From Stenotrophomonas koreensis (GTDB taxonomy: Bacteria > Pseudomonadota > Gammaproteobacteria > Xanthomonadales > Xanthomonadaceae): a stretch of 64,000 nt of DNA. Position numbers and translations under genes: made by a program. A model generated the notes under the pieces. The model did not search any database, had not been told where the DNA came from, and was given only the letters and a program-made list of their open reading frames with translations. Positions 1 to 8,270 of this stretch are shown one piece after another (the first letter of the stretch is position 1; every line of letters starts with the position of its first letter). The stretch covers positions 1-64,000 of the forward strand of contig NZ_LDJH01000031.1 in NCBI RefSeq assembly GCF_001431525.1, in the 5' to 3' direction.

Positions 1-803
1 CCCCAGCTGCCCCCGCCACGGCCCCAGCCGGAATGACCCGCGAACAGGGCCGGAGTGGCCCCCAGCAGGCCCAGCACCGCGGCCGTGAGCGCCGCGGCCA
101 GTGCTGCCCCGAGGCTGCCGACCAGCAGCATCCCGGCCAGCCCGCCGCCGACTGCCGCGATGGCCGAACGCAGCAGACGGGGCACGCGTGAGAATATTCC
201 GGCCAGCACGCTGCCGGCCATTACCCCCAGAAACAGGCCCAGCATCCAGCTGCCGCCGACATCGTCAGAAGATTGCCGGTGACTGCTGACCGGCGGCGGC
301 AGCGGCTCGCCATCGATCAGCCCAATCAGCGCGTTGCTGGCCGCCGCAATCCCGGCGCTGTAATCGCCGGCACGAAACTGCGGCACCAGATATTCCTGGA
401 TGATGCGGTTGGCAATGGCATCCGGGATCGCCCCCTCCAGGCCATAGCCCGGTTCTATCCGCACCCGCCGGTCGTTGATCGCCACCAGCAGCAGCACGCC
501 ATCATCCACGCCCTCGCGCCCCAGCCGCCATTGGTCAAACACCCGGCGCGCATACTGCTCGATGGTTTCCCCACCGGTGGTCGGCACAATCAGCACCTGC
601 AGCTGGCTGCCCTTGCGCTGTTGCAGCGCCAAGGCCTTGTCGACCAGCGCCTGGCGGTCCGCCGCAGCCAGCGTGGCAGTGGTGTCGACCACCGGTGAAT
701 CCAATGCCGGCACCGCCACCGTCTGCGCCTGCACCGAGGGCAGCAACAGGCAGAACATGCACACGATGGTCATCACCCCGGCAAGCAGGCGCGAGGCAGG
801 CAT
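1..803 (-). CDS. TPM-domain (YgcG family) secreted protein, C-terminus beyond window edge
   Basis: The reading frame opens with ATG at 803 and runs off the left edge, leaving about 267 residues. Residues 1-26 form a signal peptide ending near S-V-Q-A-Q. Residues about 32-155 are a TPM domain: a helix with L-V-D-K-A-L, then L-Q-V-L-I-V-P-T-T, D-D-G-V-L-L-L-V-A and the signature R-I-E-P-G-Y-G-L-E-G. Hydrophobic stretches follow a proline-rich linker, as in the YgcG subfamily, which often ends in a glycine-rich tail (not visible here). TPM proteins are membrane-associated and several have acid-phosphatase-like activity, but the substrate is unknown. It follows lemA with only 5 bases between stop and start; LemA/TPM pairing is common, so the two probably work together at the envelope. 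Confidence 0.85.
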   Translation of the reverse strand, partial: MPASRLLAGVMTIVCMFCLLLPSVQAQTVAVPALDSPVVDTTATLAAADRQALVDKALALQQRKGSQLQVLIVPTTGGETIEQYARRVFDQWRLGREGVDDGVLLLVAINDRRVRIEPGYGLEGAIPDAIANRIIQEYLVPQFRAGDYSAGIAAASNALIGLIDGEPLPPPVSSHRQSSDDVGGSWMLGLFLGVMAGSVLAGIFSRVPRLLRSAIAAVGGGLAGMLLVGSLGAALAAALTAAVLGLLGATPALFAGHSGWGRGGGSW

Positions 804-808
804 GGCGC

Positions 809-1417
809 TTACGCTCCCGGCGGCGTGCTGGCCGGGGCCGGAAACTGCACGCGCGGGGCGGTCGAAATCGTGCTGACATTTTCCACCGTGAAATTCGGCT
901 TGGCCCGGTAACCAAACAGCTTGGCTGTGATCAGCTGCGGAAACGAACGGATGGTGGTGTTGTAGTCCTGCACCAGCTGGATGTAACGGCCACGTGCGGT
1001 GGTGATCCGGTTTTCGGTGCCTTCCAGCTGTGCCTGCAGGTCACGGAAGGCCTGGTCGGATTTCAGGTTCGGATAGTTCTCGGCCACCACCAGCAGGCGC
1101 GACAACGCGCTGCCCAGTTCTCCCTGGGCCTGCTGGAACTGCTGCAGCGAGGCCTGGTCATCGGCATTGACCTGGATCTGCCCCACCCGTGCACGCGCAT
1201 TGGTGACATCGGTCAGCACCTGCCGTTCGTGGCTGGCATAGCCCTGTACGGTATTGACCAGGTTGGGGATCAGGTCGGCCCGCCGTTGGTACTGGTTGAT
1301 CACCTCGGACCAGCCGGCGTTGACCGCCTCTTCTTTTTGCTGGATCGCGTTGTAGCCACAGCCACTGAGCAGGACGGCCAGAGAAAGCGACAAAAGCAGA
1401 CGGAACACGCTGTGCAT
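809..1417 (-). CDS. lemA: LemA family lipoprotein-like envelope protein
   Basis: 202 residues. The chosen ATG has GGGAG eight bases upstream; a start 20 codons earlier would place charged residues before the signal sequence. The N-terminus is a signal sequence with a lipobox-like L-L-S-G-C, so it may be lipidated. The LemA domain follows, with the conserved W-S-E-V-I-N-Q-Y-Q-R-R-A-D-L-I-P-N-L-V segment, then V-V-A-E-N-Y-P-N-L-K and a C-terminal F-G-Y-R-A-K-P-N-F. LemA forms a helical bundle facing the periplasm; its biochemical role is not settled. It is probably co-transcribed with the TPM-domain gene immediately downstream. Confidence 0.92.
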   Translation of the reverse strand: MHSVFRLLLSLSLAVLLSGCGYNAIQQKEEAVNAGWSEVINQYQRRADLIPNLVNTVQGYASHERQVLTDVTNARARVGQIQVNADDQASLQQFQQAQGELGSALSRLLVVAENYPNLKSDQAFRDLQAQLEGTENRITTARGRYIQLVQDYNTTIRSFPQLITAKLFGYRAKPNFTVENVSTISTAPRVQFPAPASTPPGA

Positions 1418-1550
1418 GGGATTCTCCCGGAGCCGAGGCGGGCAAATCATCACATGCCGGAAGTAAAGCCTCCGCATACAGCCCGCTCCCGGGCCGGCGG
1501 TTGCCGCGCAGCCACGTGCGGCCAGCCAGGGCGGTGCCCACGCCGCGCTT

Positions 1551-1931
1551 TCAGAACAGGCGCGGGCCCAGGATCAAACCCCAGCAGGCCAGGACATTGA
1601 GCATCAACAACAGCACCGCTGCCGACCCCATGTCTTTGGCGCGGCCGGCCAGCTCGTGGTACTCATTGCCATAGCGGGCAATCACCGCCTCGATCGCCGA
1701 ATTGGCCAGTTCCATCGCCAGCACCAGCAGCAGAGAACCCAGCAACAGTGCCCGCTCCACCCCGCTCTGGCCCAGCCACAGCGCGACCGGCCCCAGCACC
1801 AGCAGCAGGCAGACCTCCAGCCGGAAGGAGGATTCATACCGCCACGCGGCACGCAGCCCCTGCCAGGACCAGCCGGCCGCCTTGAGGATGCGTGCCGGTC
1901 CCCGCGGCAGGTTGCCGACCCCGTCACTCAT
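1551..1931 (-). CDS. dgkA: Diacylglycerol kinase DgkA
   Basis: 126 residues, close to the usual size of this small inner-membrane kinase. It phosphorylates diacylglycerol, a by-product of membrane-derived glycan synthesis, back to phosphatidate. Three transmembrane helices are visible (about 38-56, 60-80 and 104-122). The family signature E-L-A-N-S-A-I-E-A-V-I at 74-84 includes the catalytic glutamate, and A-K-D-M-G-S-A-A-V at 98-106 is the second conserved block. The ATG at 1931 is preferred over an in-frame TTG 15 bases upstream because AAGG sits just before it. It lies alone between lemA and the sensor kinase gene on the same strand. Confidence 0.93.
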   Translation of the reverse strand: MSDGVGNLPRGPARILKAAGWSWQGLRAAWRYESSFRLEVCLLLVLGPVALWLGQSGVERALLLGSLLLVLAMELANSAIEAVIARYGNEYHELAGRAKDMGSAAVLLLMLNVLACWGLILGPRLF

Positions 1932-1994
1932 GGCCTTGCCCCACAATCACCACAGCCCGCATTGATCCATCCGCCCCGGAAACGATGGCTGATC

Positions 1995-3314
1995 TTACGT
2001 CACTGCCGCCGGCTGTGGCTCGGCCGCAAAACTCAGGGTCGCGCAGGTGCCCTGGCCGGGCTGGCTCTCCAGGCGGATGCTCCAGCCGAAACGGTCACAC
2101 AGGCGGCGGACGATCGACAGTCCCAGCCCTGCGCCGGTGGCCATGGCATGGTTGACCCGGTAGAACGGCTCGAAGGCCAGGCGCAGGTCATCGCTGTTCA
2201 TGCCGATGCCGGTATCGGTCACCACCAGCCTGTTGTTTTCCAGGCGCAGGAAGATATCGCCCTGGTCGGTGTATTTGCAGGCATTTTCCAGCAGGTGGCG
2301 CACGACCACCCGCAGCGCACCGGCCGAGGTTTCCAGCCGGGGAACCTGCTGCACCTCCAGATGCAGGCGGATCGGGCGCTGCTGGAGCTTTTCCTCGGCC
2401 TTGGCGACCTCATCGGCAACCAGCTGGGCCACATCCACCTGCTGCAGCGGCACGCCGATTTCACTTTCGCGCGCAAGCAGCAACTGCGATTCGATGACCT
2501 CTTCCATGTCGGCGACGGCGCGGGCGATACGCTGCAGGCTGCGCTGCTGGCGCGGACTGATATCCGGATCGCCAAGCGCCACATCCGTGGCCACCCGGAT
2601 CACGGTCAACGGCGTGCGCAGCTCATGGCTGGCATCGCGGGTGAACTCGTGCTCGCGCTGGATGTGTGCGCGCATGCGCCGCGCCATCTCATGCAGGACC
2701 TGCGCCAGCTGGCGGGTTTCACCCTTGAAGCGCGGGCCCAGATCCGCCGGGTCCAGGTCATCGGCCGAGGTCAGGCGCGGATCCCAGTTGGCAACCCGCC
2801 GGGCCAGTTCATTGATCGGAATGATCAGATCCCGCGAGGCCCGATAGGCATACCAGGACGCCAGATAGATCGCCAACAGGGTCAGCAGCAGCGGCACGCT
2901 GGCCACCCACCAGATCAGCTGCTGCGCATGTTGCCGGTTGTACAGCAGGTACAACCGTCCACCGGGGCCATCATCGACCCACACCAGCCAGCCATCACGT
3001 TCCAGGTCATGGAAACCCGGGGCCAGTCCATTCAGTGGCAACAAGCCCGTGGAACCGGCCTGGCCTATCCGCTCAGCCGCCACGCGCAGCCCGCGGATGC
3101 GACGGGTATCCGGTGGTGGCGTGGCCGGGTTTTCGCGGTAGCGCTGCCAGTAGTAAGCCGCATCCTCGCGCAGCAACTCACGGAACAGTCCGTGCTTGGC
3201 CAGAACTCCTACCAGCCAGCCACCGGTAACAATTGCCAGTGTGACCAGCGCTACCTGCACGATGAAGACAATGCGTAATTTTCGCGGCAGGCCGTAGGAC
3301 ATCATCAACACCAT
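1995..3314 (-). CDS. Membrane sensor histidine kinase, ColS/VgrS-like
   Basis: About 439 residues from the M-V-L-M-M-S-Y start; an in-frame ATG at 3353 and a closer one at 3302 are alternatives, and none has a convincing ribosome binding site. TM1 (about 14-39) and TM2 (about 136-158) enclose a periplasmic loop of roughly 95 residues. A HAMP-like linker leads to the H box D-A-S-H-E-L-R-T-P-L with phospho-acceptor His near 230, an N box (L-L-E-N-A-C-K-Y) and G boxes (D-T-G-I-G-M; G-A-G-L-G-L-S-I-V). It sits 126 bases after the OmpR-type regulator gene on the same strand, so they are a cognate pair. Overall likeness is to ColS/VgrS, which in Xanthomonas senses ferric iron. The first part of the loop carries E-L-L-R-E-D, which could bind metal; ligand identity is inference. 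The neighbouring Fur-box hemP fits an iron theme. Confidence 0.85.
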   Translation of the reverse strand: MVLMMSYGLPRKLRIVFIVQVALVTLAIVTGGWLVGVLAKHGLFRELLREDAAYYWQRYRENPATPPPDTRRIRGLRVAAERIGQAGSTGLLPLNGLAPGFHDLERDGWLVWVDDGPGGRLYLLYNRQHAQQLIWWVASVPLLLTLLAIYLASWYAYRASRDLIIPINELARRVANWDPRLTSADDLDPADLGPRFKGETRQLAQVLHEMARRMRAHIQREHEFTRDASHELRTPLTVIRVATDVALGDPDISPRQQRSLQRIARAVADMEEVIESQLLLARESEIGVPLQQVDVAQLVADEVAKAEEKLQQRPIRLHLEVQQVPRLETSAGALRVVVRHLLENACKYTDQGDIFLRLENNRLVVTDTGIGMNSDDLRLAFEPFYRVNHAMATGAGLGLSIVRRLCDRFGWSIRLESQPGQGTCATLSFAAEPQPAAVT

Positions 3315-3440
3315 AGTTGGGCGCGTAGTATCGTCAGTGACGATGTGAGCCATCCGTGTATGGCGCGCCGGAGCTATGCGCCAGGCAAAAACAATGGCCG
3401 CCGGGCTGCCCAGCGGCCATCCAGGAATGACCGCCCGGCC

Positions 3441-4154
3441 TCAACTCATCGGCTGGGCGATATCGGCGATGCGATAGCCAGCGCTTTGCACGGTGTGCAG
3501 CAGGGGGCGGTCAAACGGCTTGTCGATGATCTTGCGCAGGTTGTACAGATGGCTGCGCAGGGTGTCCGAATCGGGCAGGCCGTTGCCCCAGATTTCGCGC
3601 TCGATCTCCTGGCGGCTGACCACCCGCGGTGATTCACGCATCAGGATGGTCAAAAGCCGCAGGCCGATCGGAGACAGCTGCAGCTCCGAGCCGGCACGGG
3701 TGGCACGCATGCTGACCGGGTCCAGCACCAGGTCGGCCACCTTCAACACTTCGGCGCCGACCTGACGACGCTCGCGCCGGATCAGCGCGCGCAACCGGGC
3801 CTCCAGCTCCTGGATCGCAAACGGCTTGGTGAGGTAGTCATCGGCACCGAACCCCAGACCGGTGAGCTTGTCATCCAGGGTGTCGCGTGCGGTCAGCATC
3901 ACCACCGGGGTGGACTTGCGTGCTTCATTGCGCAGACGGCGGCAGACTTCGATGCCATCCAGACGCGGCAGCATCAGGTCCAGCACAATCACGTCGTAGC
4001 TGTTCTCGGCGGCCAGGCGATAGCCGTCAAGACCATCGCACGCATAGTCAACCTCGAAGCCCCGGCTTTCCAGATATTCCCCGATCATTTCGGAAATATT
4101 GCGGTTATCTTCAATCACCAGCACCAGTCCAGATGTTTCCTTGCTCTGTCGCAT
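3441..4154 (-). CDS. OmpR-family response regulator, ColR/VgrR-like
   Basis: 237 residues. The ATG at 4154 is chosen because GGAGG lies six bases upstream; the GTG two codons earlier would overlap that site. The receiver domain (about 10-122) has the acidic pair E-D at 15-16, the phosphorylation-site Asp near 59 in V-I-V-L-D-L-M-L-P, T-A-R-D and the switch Lys in L-T-K-P-F. A winged-helix DNA-binding domain occupies about 135-232, ending S-H-L-Y-N-L-R-K-I-I-D...V-Q-S-A-G-Y-R-I. It is paired with the downstream kinase. The sequence strongly resembles Xanthomonas VgrR/ColR, a regulator of iron homeostasis and virulence; that assignment rests on recalled family sequence and was not searched. Confidence 0.92.
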   Translation of the reverse strand: MRQSKETSGLVLVIEDNRNISEMIGEYLESRGFEVDYACDGLDGYRLAAENSYDVIVLDLMLPRLDGIEVCRRLRNEARKSTPVVMLTARDTLDDKLTGLGFGADDYLTKPFAIQELEARLRALIRRERRQVGAEVLKVADLVLDPVSMRATRAGSELQLSPIGLRLLTILMRESPRVVSRQEIEREIWGNGLPDSDTLRSHLYNLRKIIDKPFDRPLLHTVQSAGYRIADIAQPMS

Positions 4155-4160
4155 AAGCAC

Positions 4161-4479
4161 CTCCAGTCTTCAGCTTTGTGAAACATGCCGGAACAGCGGT
4201 ATAGATGACGTGAAGAAATGACGTCCTCGCTGGGCGGTACCCAAGCCCACCGGAGTCCCCGGTCAGCGTGCCTGCAAGACTCTGCACCGACGCACCGCGG
4301 CGGCCGGTTGACAGGCCCGCTGCAACGAGCGGGCTGACTGCGGCCACCAAGCGACGGCTCCCCCCGCTGCGGCAGGGCGCCACAGGCACCCTGCCAGCGG
4401 TGTCCACGCAGCGCCGCACGGACAGGCACACCCAAAGCCCCGTTCGCTGGCAGCATGCAGGCAGGGCCTGCAGCGTGGA
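4161..4479. other. Intergenic region between hemP and the response regulator
   Basis: About 320 bases with no convincing gene. Open frames exist on both strands but show shadow-like Ala/Arg/Gly/Pro-rich translations without homology or start signals. A short GCAGGC/GCCTGC hairpin lies just past the hemP stop (about 4463-4477) and could weakly terminate hemP. The regulator's promoter probably lies at the left end. No operator is recognisable. Confidence 0.5.
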
Positions 4480-4683
4480 CTACTTGGTCAGGATCAACTT
4501 GCCGTTGCTGGTATGGCGCAGGCGGTACACCGCCTCACCGTGCTGGATCAGCACCTCGCGCTGCCCGTTGAGCAGGGCCTCACTGGACAGCATTGATTCG
4601 GCCGGCAACGCCCGCAGCGGGCGCGGCACGGGCAGGCGGAGGACGGGACGCTGCGCGGCAGGTGTGGCAATCAGTGCAGTCAT
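4480..4683 (-). CDS. hemP: Hemin uptake protein HemP
   Basis: 67 residues. The C-terminal half is the whole HemP domain: L-N-G-Q-R-E-V-L-I-Q-H-G-E-A-V-Y-R-L-R followed by the invariant-looking ending N-G-K-L-I-L-T-K. The N-terminal 35 residues are Pro/Arg/Ala-rich and not conserved. HemP/HmuP proteins accompany haem uptake and in some bacteria activate transcription of the haem receptor gene. No TonB-dependent receptor lies next to it here, so it is a stand-alone copy. A strong Fur box sits 27 bases upstream of the start, so expression should rise under iron limitation. No clear Shine-Dalgarno sequence is visible. Confidence 0.85.
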   Translation of the reverse strand: MTALIATPAAQRPVLRLPVPRPLRALPAESMLSSEALLNGQREVLIQHGEAVYRLRHTSNGKLILTK

Positions 4684-4709
4684 GGCGACAGAAGTCTGAT
4701 GGAGTCGGC

Positions 4710-4728
4710 AATAATGATAATGATTCTC
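4710..4728 (-). promoter_or_regulatory. Fur box upstream of hemP
   Basis: The 19 bases match the classical Fur consensus (GATAATGATAATCATTATC) at 16 positions, counted by eye, and contain the ATAATGATAATGATT core. It lies between hemP (minus strand, start at 4683) and the stop of the aldo/keto reductase gene, so hemP is the evident target. Confidence 0.85.
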
Positions 4729-4750
4729 ATCTGCAGATCAAGACTTCCTG

Positions 4751-5719
4751 TCACCCGCGCGGGAAGATCGCCTCCACTGCTGTCCAGGCCGATGCGTCCA
4801 GCCGCTCGGCAACCTCCAGCGCGGCCAGGTTCTGTTCCAGCTGGGCCACCCGACTGGCCCCCAGGATCACGCTGGACACATGCCGGTTGCGCAGGCACCA
4901 GGCGATGGCCAACTGCGCCGGTACGACCGCCAGTTCTTCGGCCAGGGCCGTGAACGCGCGGACCCTGTGCAGACGGCCCGGATCTTCCAGCTGTGCCTGC
5001 TGCAGCCACCCCAGCTCGGGCTGGTCCAGGCGCGAACCGGCGGGAACGCCATCGTTGTACTTGCCCGTCAGCAGGCCGCTGGCCAGTGGTGACCAGGTGG
5101 TGGTGCCCAGCCCCTGCGCGCACAGCGGCGCCAGTTCCTGCTCGACACGGTCACGTTCGAGCAGGCTGTACTGGGGCTGCTCCATGGCCGGACGCTGCCA
5201 GCCACGCGCATCGGCAATGGCGATGGCTTCGCTGATCTGCGCGGCCGACCACTGCGAGGTGCCCCAATACAGCACCTTGCCCTGCTCGATCAACAGGTTC
5301 ATCGCATGCACGGTCTCGGCAATCGGGGTCTGCGGATCGGGACGATGGCAGAAGTACAGGTCCAGGTAGTCCACCCGCAGCCGGCGCAGTGCGCCATGGC
5401 AGGCATCGAGTACATGCTTGCGCGACAGCCCGCGCTGGGTCGGCAAGGGCTCGCTGGCCGAACCGAAAAAGACCTTGCTGGAAACGCAGAAACCATCCCG
5501 TGGCAGGCGCAGGTCAGCGATCACATCGCCCATCACCGCTTCGGCCTCGCCGCGCGCATAGCCTTCGGCGTTGTCAAAGAAATTGATCCCGTTGTCCCAG
5601 GCGCAGGCAATCAGGTTGCGCGCCTCGCCGCGCCCGACCTGCGCGCCAAAGGTGACCCAGGCACCAAAGGACAGGGCTGACAACTGCAGGCCGGTAGAGC
5701 CGAGGCGGCGGTAGTGCAT
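4751..5719 (-). CDS. Aldo/keto reductase, Kv-beta (AKR6)-like
   Basis: 322 residues from ATG at 5719, with GGAG eight bases upstream; the longer frame adds an implausible Ala/Arg-rich leader. It opens M-H-Y-R-R-L-G-S-T-G-L as AKRs do. The catalytic tetrad is visible: Asp49 and Tyr54 in F-F-D-N-A-E-G-Y-A-R-G, Lys82 in S-S-K-V-F, and His125 in Y-F-C-H-R-P-D. The C-terminal L-G-A-S-R-V-A-Q-L-E-Q-N is the NADP(H)-binding signature. The W-V-T-F-G and Y-A-R-G-E-A-E patterns point to the Kv-channel-beta/YghZ subgroup, cytosolic NADPH-dependent reductases of aldehydes and ketones. The substrate cannot be deduced. It is monocistronic and divergent from the nucleoside transporter gene. Confidence 0.9.
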   Translation of the reverse strand: MHYRRLGSTGLQLSALSFGAWVTFGAQVGRGEARNLIACAWDNGINFFDNAEGYARGEAEAVMGDVIADLRLPRDGFCVSSKVFFGSASEPLPTQRGLSRKHVLDACHGALRRLRVDYLDLYFCHRPDPQTPIAETVHAMNLLIEQGKVLYWGTSQWSAAQISEAIAIADARGWQRPAMEQPQYSLLERDRVEQELAPLCAQGLGTTTWSPLASGLLTGKYNDGVPAGSRLDQPELGWLQQAQLEDPGRLHRVRAFTALAEELAVVPAQLAIAWCLRNRHVSSVILGASRVAQLEQNLAALEVAERLDASAWTAVEAIFPRG

Positions 5720-5901
5720 GGAGGTCTCCGTAAACAAAGGCAACAGCGCGATCTGCGCACAGGCAAGTGTAGCTGCCCGCAGCCCGGGCCTTGCCGATCT
5801 AGGCGGCGTGGTCGCCACAGGCTCCGTCGGTCGTCTATTTCTTGCCCGTAATGCCCGGCTGCTCTAGGCTTTCGCCTTTTGTGACGTCCTGGGGACATCT
5901 C

Positions 5902-7200
5902 ATGGTCGAAGGATTGGGAAGAATCGGCTTCGGCCTTTTCGGGCTGGCAGTGCTGATTACCATTGCCTGGCTGTTTTCAAACAACAAGCGGGCCGTGGAT
6001 TGGCGCCTGATCGCCACCGGCATCCTGCTGCAGATTGGCTTTGCCGCGCTGGTCATCCTGGTGCCGGGTGGGCGTGATGTATTCGACTGGCTGGGCCAGG
6101 GCTTCGTCAAGCTGCTGAGCTTCGTCAACGAAGGTTCGTCGTTCATCTTCGGTGGGCTGATGAACGTGGAGAACTACGGCTTCATCTTCGCCTTCCAGGT
6201 ACTGCCGACGATCATCTTCTTCTCGGCGTTGATGGGGGTGATGTACCACCTGGGCATCATGCAGGCCATCGTCAAGGCCATGGCCTGGGCGATCACCAAG
6301 GTGATGCGGGTATCCGGTGCCGAGACCACCAGCGTCTGCGCCAGCGTGTTCATTGGCCAGACCGAGGCCCCGCTGACCGTGCGGCCGTACATCAGCAAGA
6401 TGACCCAGTCCGAGCTGATCACGATGATGATCGGTGGCATGGCGCACATCGCCGGCGGCGTACTGGCGGCCTACATCGGCCTGCTCGGTGCCGGTGACCC
6501 GCTGCAGGAAGCCTTCTACGCCAAACACCTGCTGGCCGCCTCGATCATGGCCGCCCCGGCCACCCTGGTGATTGCCAAGCTGCTGGTGCCGGAAACCGGT
6601 ACCCCGCTGACCCGGGGCACGGTGAAGATGGAGATCGAAAAGACCGCCTCCAACGTCATCGATGCCGCCGCCGGTGGCGCCGCCGATGGCCTGAAGCTGG
6701 CGCTGAACATCGCCGCGATGCTGCTGGCCTTCATCGCCCTGATCGCGCTGATCAATGCCCCGCTGACCTGGATCGGTGAAGTCACCGGCCTGGCCGCCCT
6801 GCTCGGCAAGCCGACCAACCTGGCCACCATCTTCGGCTACATCCTGGCTCCGCTGGCCTGGGTCATCGGCACCCCGTGGGCCGATGCCACCACGGTCGGT
6901 TCGCTGATCGGCCAGAAGGTGGTCATCAACGAGTTCGTGGCCTACCTGCAGCTGTCGGAAATCATCAAGGGCAACGTCGATGGCGTGGTGCTCAGTGACG
7001 AGGCCCGCCTGATTGCTACCTACGCGCTGTGCGGCTTTGCCAACTTCAGCTCGATCGCCATCCAGATCGGTGGCATCGGCGGCCTGGCCCCGGACCGCCG
7101 TTCGGACCTGGCCAAATTCGGCCTGCGTGCGGTTCTGGGCGGTACCATCGCCACGTTGATGACCGCCACCATCGCTGGCGTGCTGACGCACTTTGGCTGA
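5902..7200 (+). CDS. nupC: Concentrative nucleoside transporter, NupC family
   Basis: 432 residues starting M-V-E-G-L-G-R-I-G, with GGGGA eight bases upstream; a longer frame to 5842 lacks such a site. It is a polytopic inner-membrane protein of the CNT family, which imports nucleosides driven by H+ or Na+. Family signatures are the G-Q-T-E-A-P-L-T-V-R-P-Y block near 153-164, an N-terminal three-helix segment, the gate helix V-P-E-T-G and the C-terminal G-F-A-N-F-S-S-I-A-I-Q motif. It is followed after 21 bases by a PfkB-type kinase gene, so imported nucleosides are probably phosphorylated by its neighbour. Confidence 0.93.
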   Translation: MVEGLGRIGFGLFGLAVLITIAWLFSNNKRAVDWRLIATGILLQIGFAALVILVPGGRDVFDWLGQGFVKLLSFVNEGSSFIFGGLMNVENYGFIFAFQVLPTIIFFSALMGVMYHLGIMQAIVKAMAWAITKVMRVSGAETTSVCASVFIGQTEAPLTVRPYISKMTQSELITMMIGGMAHIAGGVLAAYIGLLGAGDPLQEAFYAKHLLAASIMAAPATLVIAKLLVPETGTPLTRGTVKMEIEKTASNVIDAAAGGAADGLKLALNIAAMLLAFIALIALINAPLTWIGEVTGLAALLGKPTNLATIFGYILAPLAWVIGTPWADATTVGSLIGQKVVINEFVAYLQLSEIIKGNVDGVVLSDEARLIATYALCGFANFSSIAIQIGGIGGLAPDRRSDLAKFGLRAVLGGTIATLMTATIAGVLTHFG

Positions 7201-7221
7201 TCCACTTCTGAGTAACGATCC

Positions 7222-8181
7222 ATGACCGCAGTTGTTGTTGCCGGTTCTTTCAATGTCGACCACGTCTGGCGCTGCGACACCCTGCCCGCGCCAGGGGCAA
7301 CCATCGCCGGCCGGTACAGCACCGGCCCCGGTGGCAAGGGTTTCAACCAGGCCATTGCCGCCGGCCGTGCCGGTGCGGCGACCACCTTCGTCTGCGCCCT
7401 TGGCGATGACGCCGGTGGCGCACTGGCGCGCCAGCTGGCCAGCGATGACGGCCTGGCCCTGCTGGCCGAAGCCAGCAGCGAGCCCACCGGCACCGCAGGC
7501 ATCTATGTCGATGCCCGCGGCCGCAACTCGATCGTGATCGGCGCCGGGGCCAATGCCTCGCTGAGCAAGGCCTTCATCGCCGCCCAGCCGGAAGTGATCA
7601 GCCGGGCCAGGGTACTGCTGGCCCAGCTCGAATCGCCGGTGGAGACGATCGAATCGGCACTGGAGCTTGCCCGCCAGCACGCGGTCACCACGGTGCTCAA
7701 CCCCGCGCCGGCCAATGCGCCCTCCACCATCAGCCTGCTCAAGCTGGCCGATGTGCTCACTCCCAACGAGACCGAGTTTGCCGCCCTGCTCAGCCGCCAT
7801 GTCGGCGAACGCATCGAGGCCGACGATGTAGCCGCACTGGATGGGGCCAGCCTGCACGAGCTGTGCCGCAAGCTGTCGGCCAACACCGTGGTGGTGACCC
7901 TGGGTGCGGTCGGGGTGTTCGTCTCGCATGCTCCGGAGCGCCTGCGTGGCGACAGCACGGCCTACTACCGGGTGGCGGCCGAAACCGTGCAGACGGTGGA
8001 CACCACCGGCGCCGGCGATGCCTTCAACGGCGCGCTGGTGGCCTCGCTGGCCACGGTGGCCGATGTGCCGTTCGCCCAGCATGTGCGTTTTGCCAACCGC
8101 TATGCCGCCCGCTCCACCGAGAACGAAGGTGCTGCACTGGCGATGCCGCGCTTCACCCCGGCCGATAGCGACGCCAGGTGA
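7222..8181 (+). CDS. PfkB-family carbohydrate/nucleoside kinase (ribokinase-like)
   Basis: 319 residues. It begins V-V-V-A-G-S-F-N-V-D, the first strand of the ribokinase fold. PfkB signature 1 is at about 36-48 (G-P-G-G-K-G-F-N-Q-A) and signature 2 near 260-272 (D-T-T-G-A-G-D-A-F-N-G-A-L), carrying the catalytic Asp and the anion-hole glycines. The family transfers phosphate from ATP to ribose, nucleosides or other sugars. Being 21 bases downstream of the nucleoside transporter gene, with a terminator after it, it is probably a nucleoside or ribose kinase of a salvage operon. Ribokinase is the closest named relative, but specificity is inferred from context only. Confidence 0.88.
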   Translation: MTAVVVAGSFNVDHVWRCDTLPAPGATIAGRYSTGPGGKGFNQAIAAGRAGAATTFVCALGDDAGGALARQLASDDGLALLAEASSEPTGTAGIYVDARGRNSIVIGAGANASLSKAFIAAQPEVISRARVLLAQLESPVETIESALELARQHAVTTVLNPAPANAPSTISLLKLADVLTPNETEFAALLSRHVGERIEADDVAALDGASLHELCRKLSANTVVVTLGAVGVFVSHAPERLRGDSTAYYRVAAETVQTVDTTGAGDAFNGALVASLATVADVPFAQHVRFANRYAARSTENEGAALAMPRFTPADSDAR

Positions 8182-8198
8182 GATGACCTGATGCAGAG

Positions 8199-8224
8199 AA
8201 AAGGCCGGCGCAAGCCGGCCTTTT
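8199..8224 (+). terminator. Rho-independent terminator after the nupC-kinase operon
   Basis: An 11-base stem (AAAAGGCCGGC at 8199-8209 with GCCGGCCTTTT at 8214-8224) closes on a GCAA tetraloop. The A/T ends make it potentially bidirectional. It begins 17 bases after the kinase stop. Confidence 0.88.
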
Positions 8225-8270
8225 CATTGGCGGCGCCCAGCGGCAGCACCGCGCAGGCGGTGGTGCAGGA

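Noticed and set aside
4111-4456. Two minus-strand frames of about 106 and 113 codons upstream of the response regulator
   Set aside because: Cys/Arg/Gly-rich translations without family features, overlapping the regulator start; considered chance frames.
5977-8082. A 700-codon open frame antisense to nupC and the PfkB kinase gene
   Set aside because: Low-complexity Gly/Gln/Ala/Arg translation, no motifs; both strands cannot be explained except as shadow of the two real genes.
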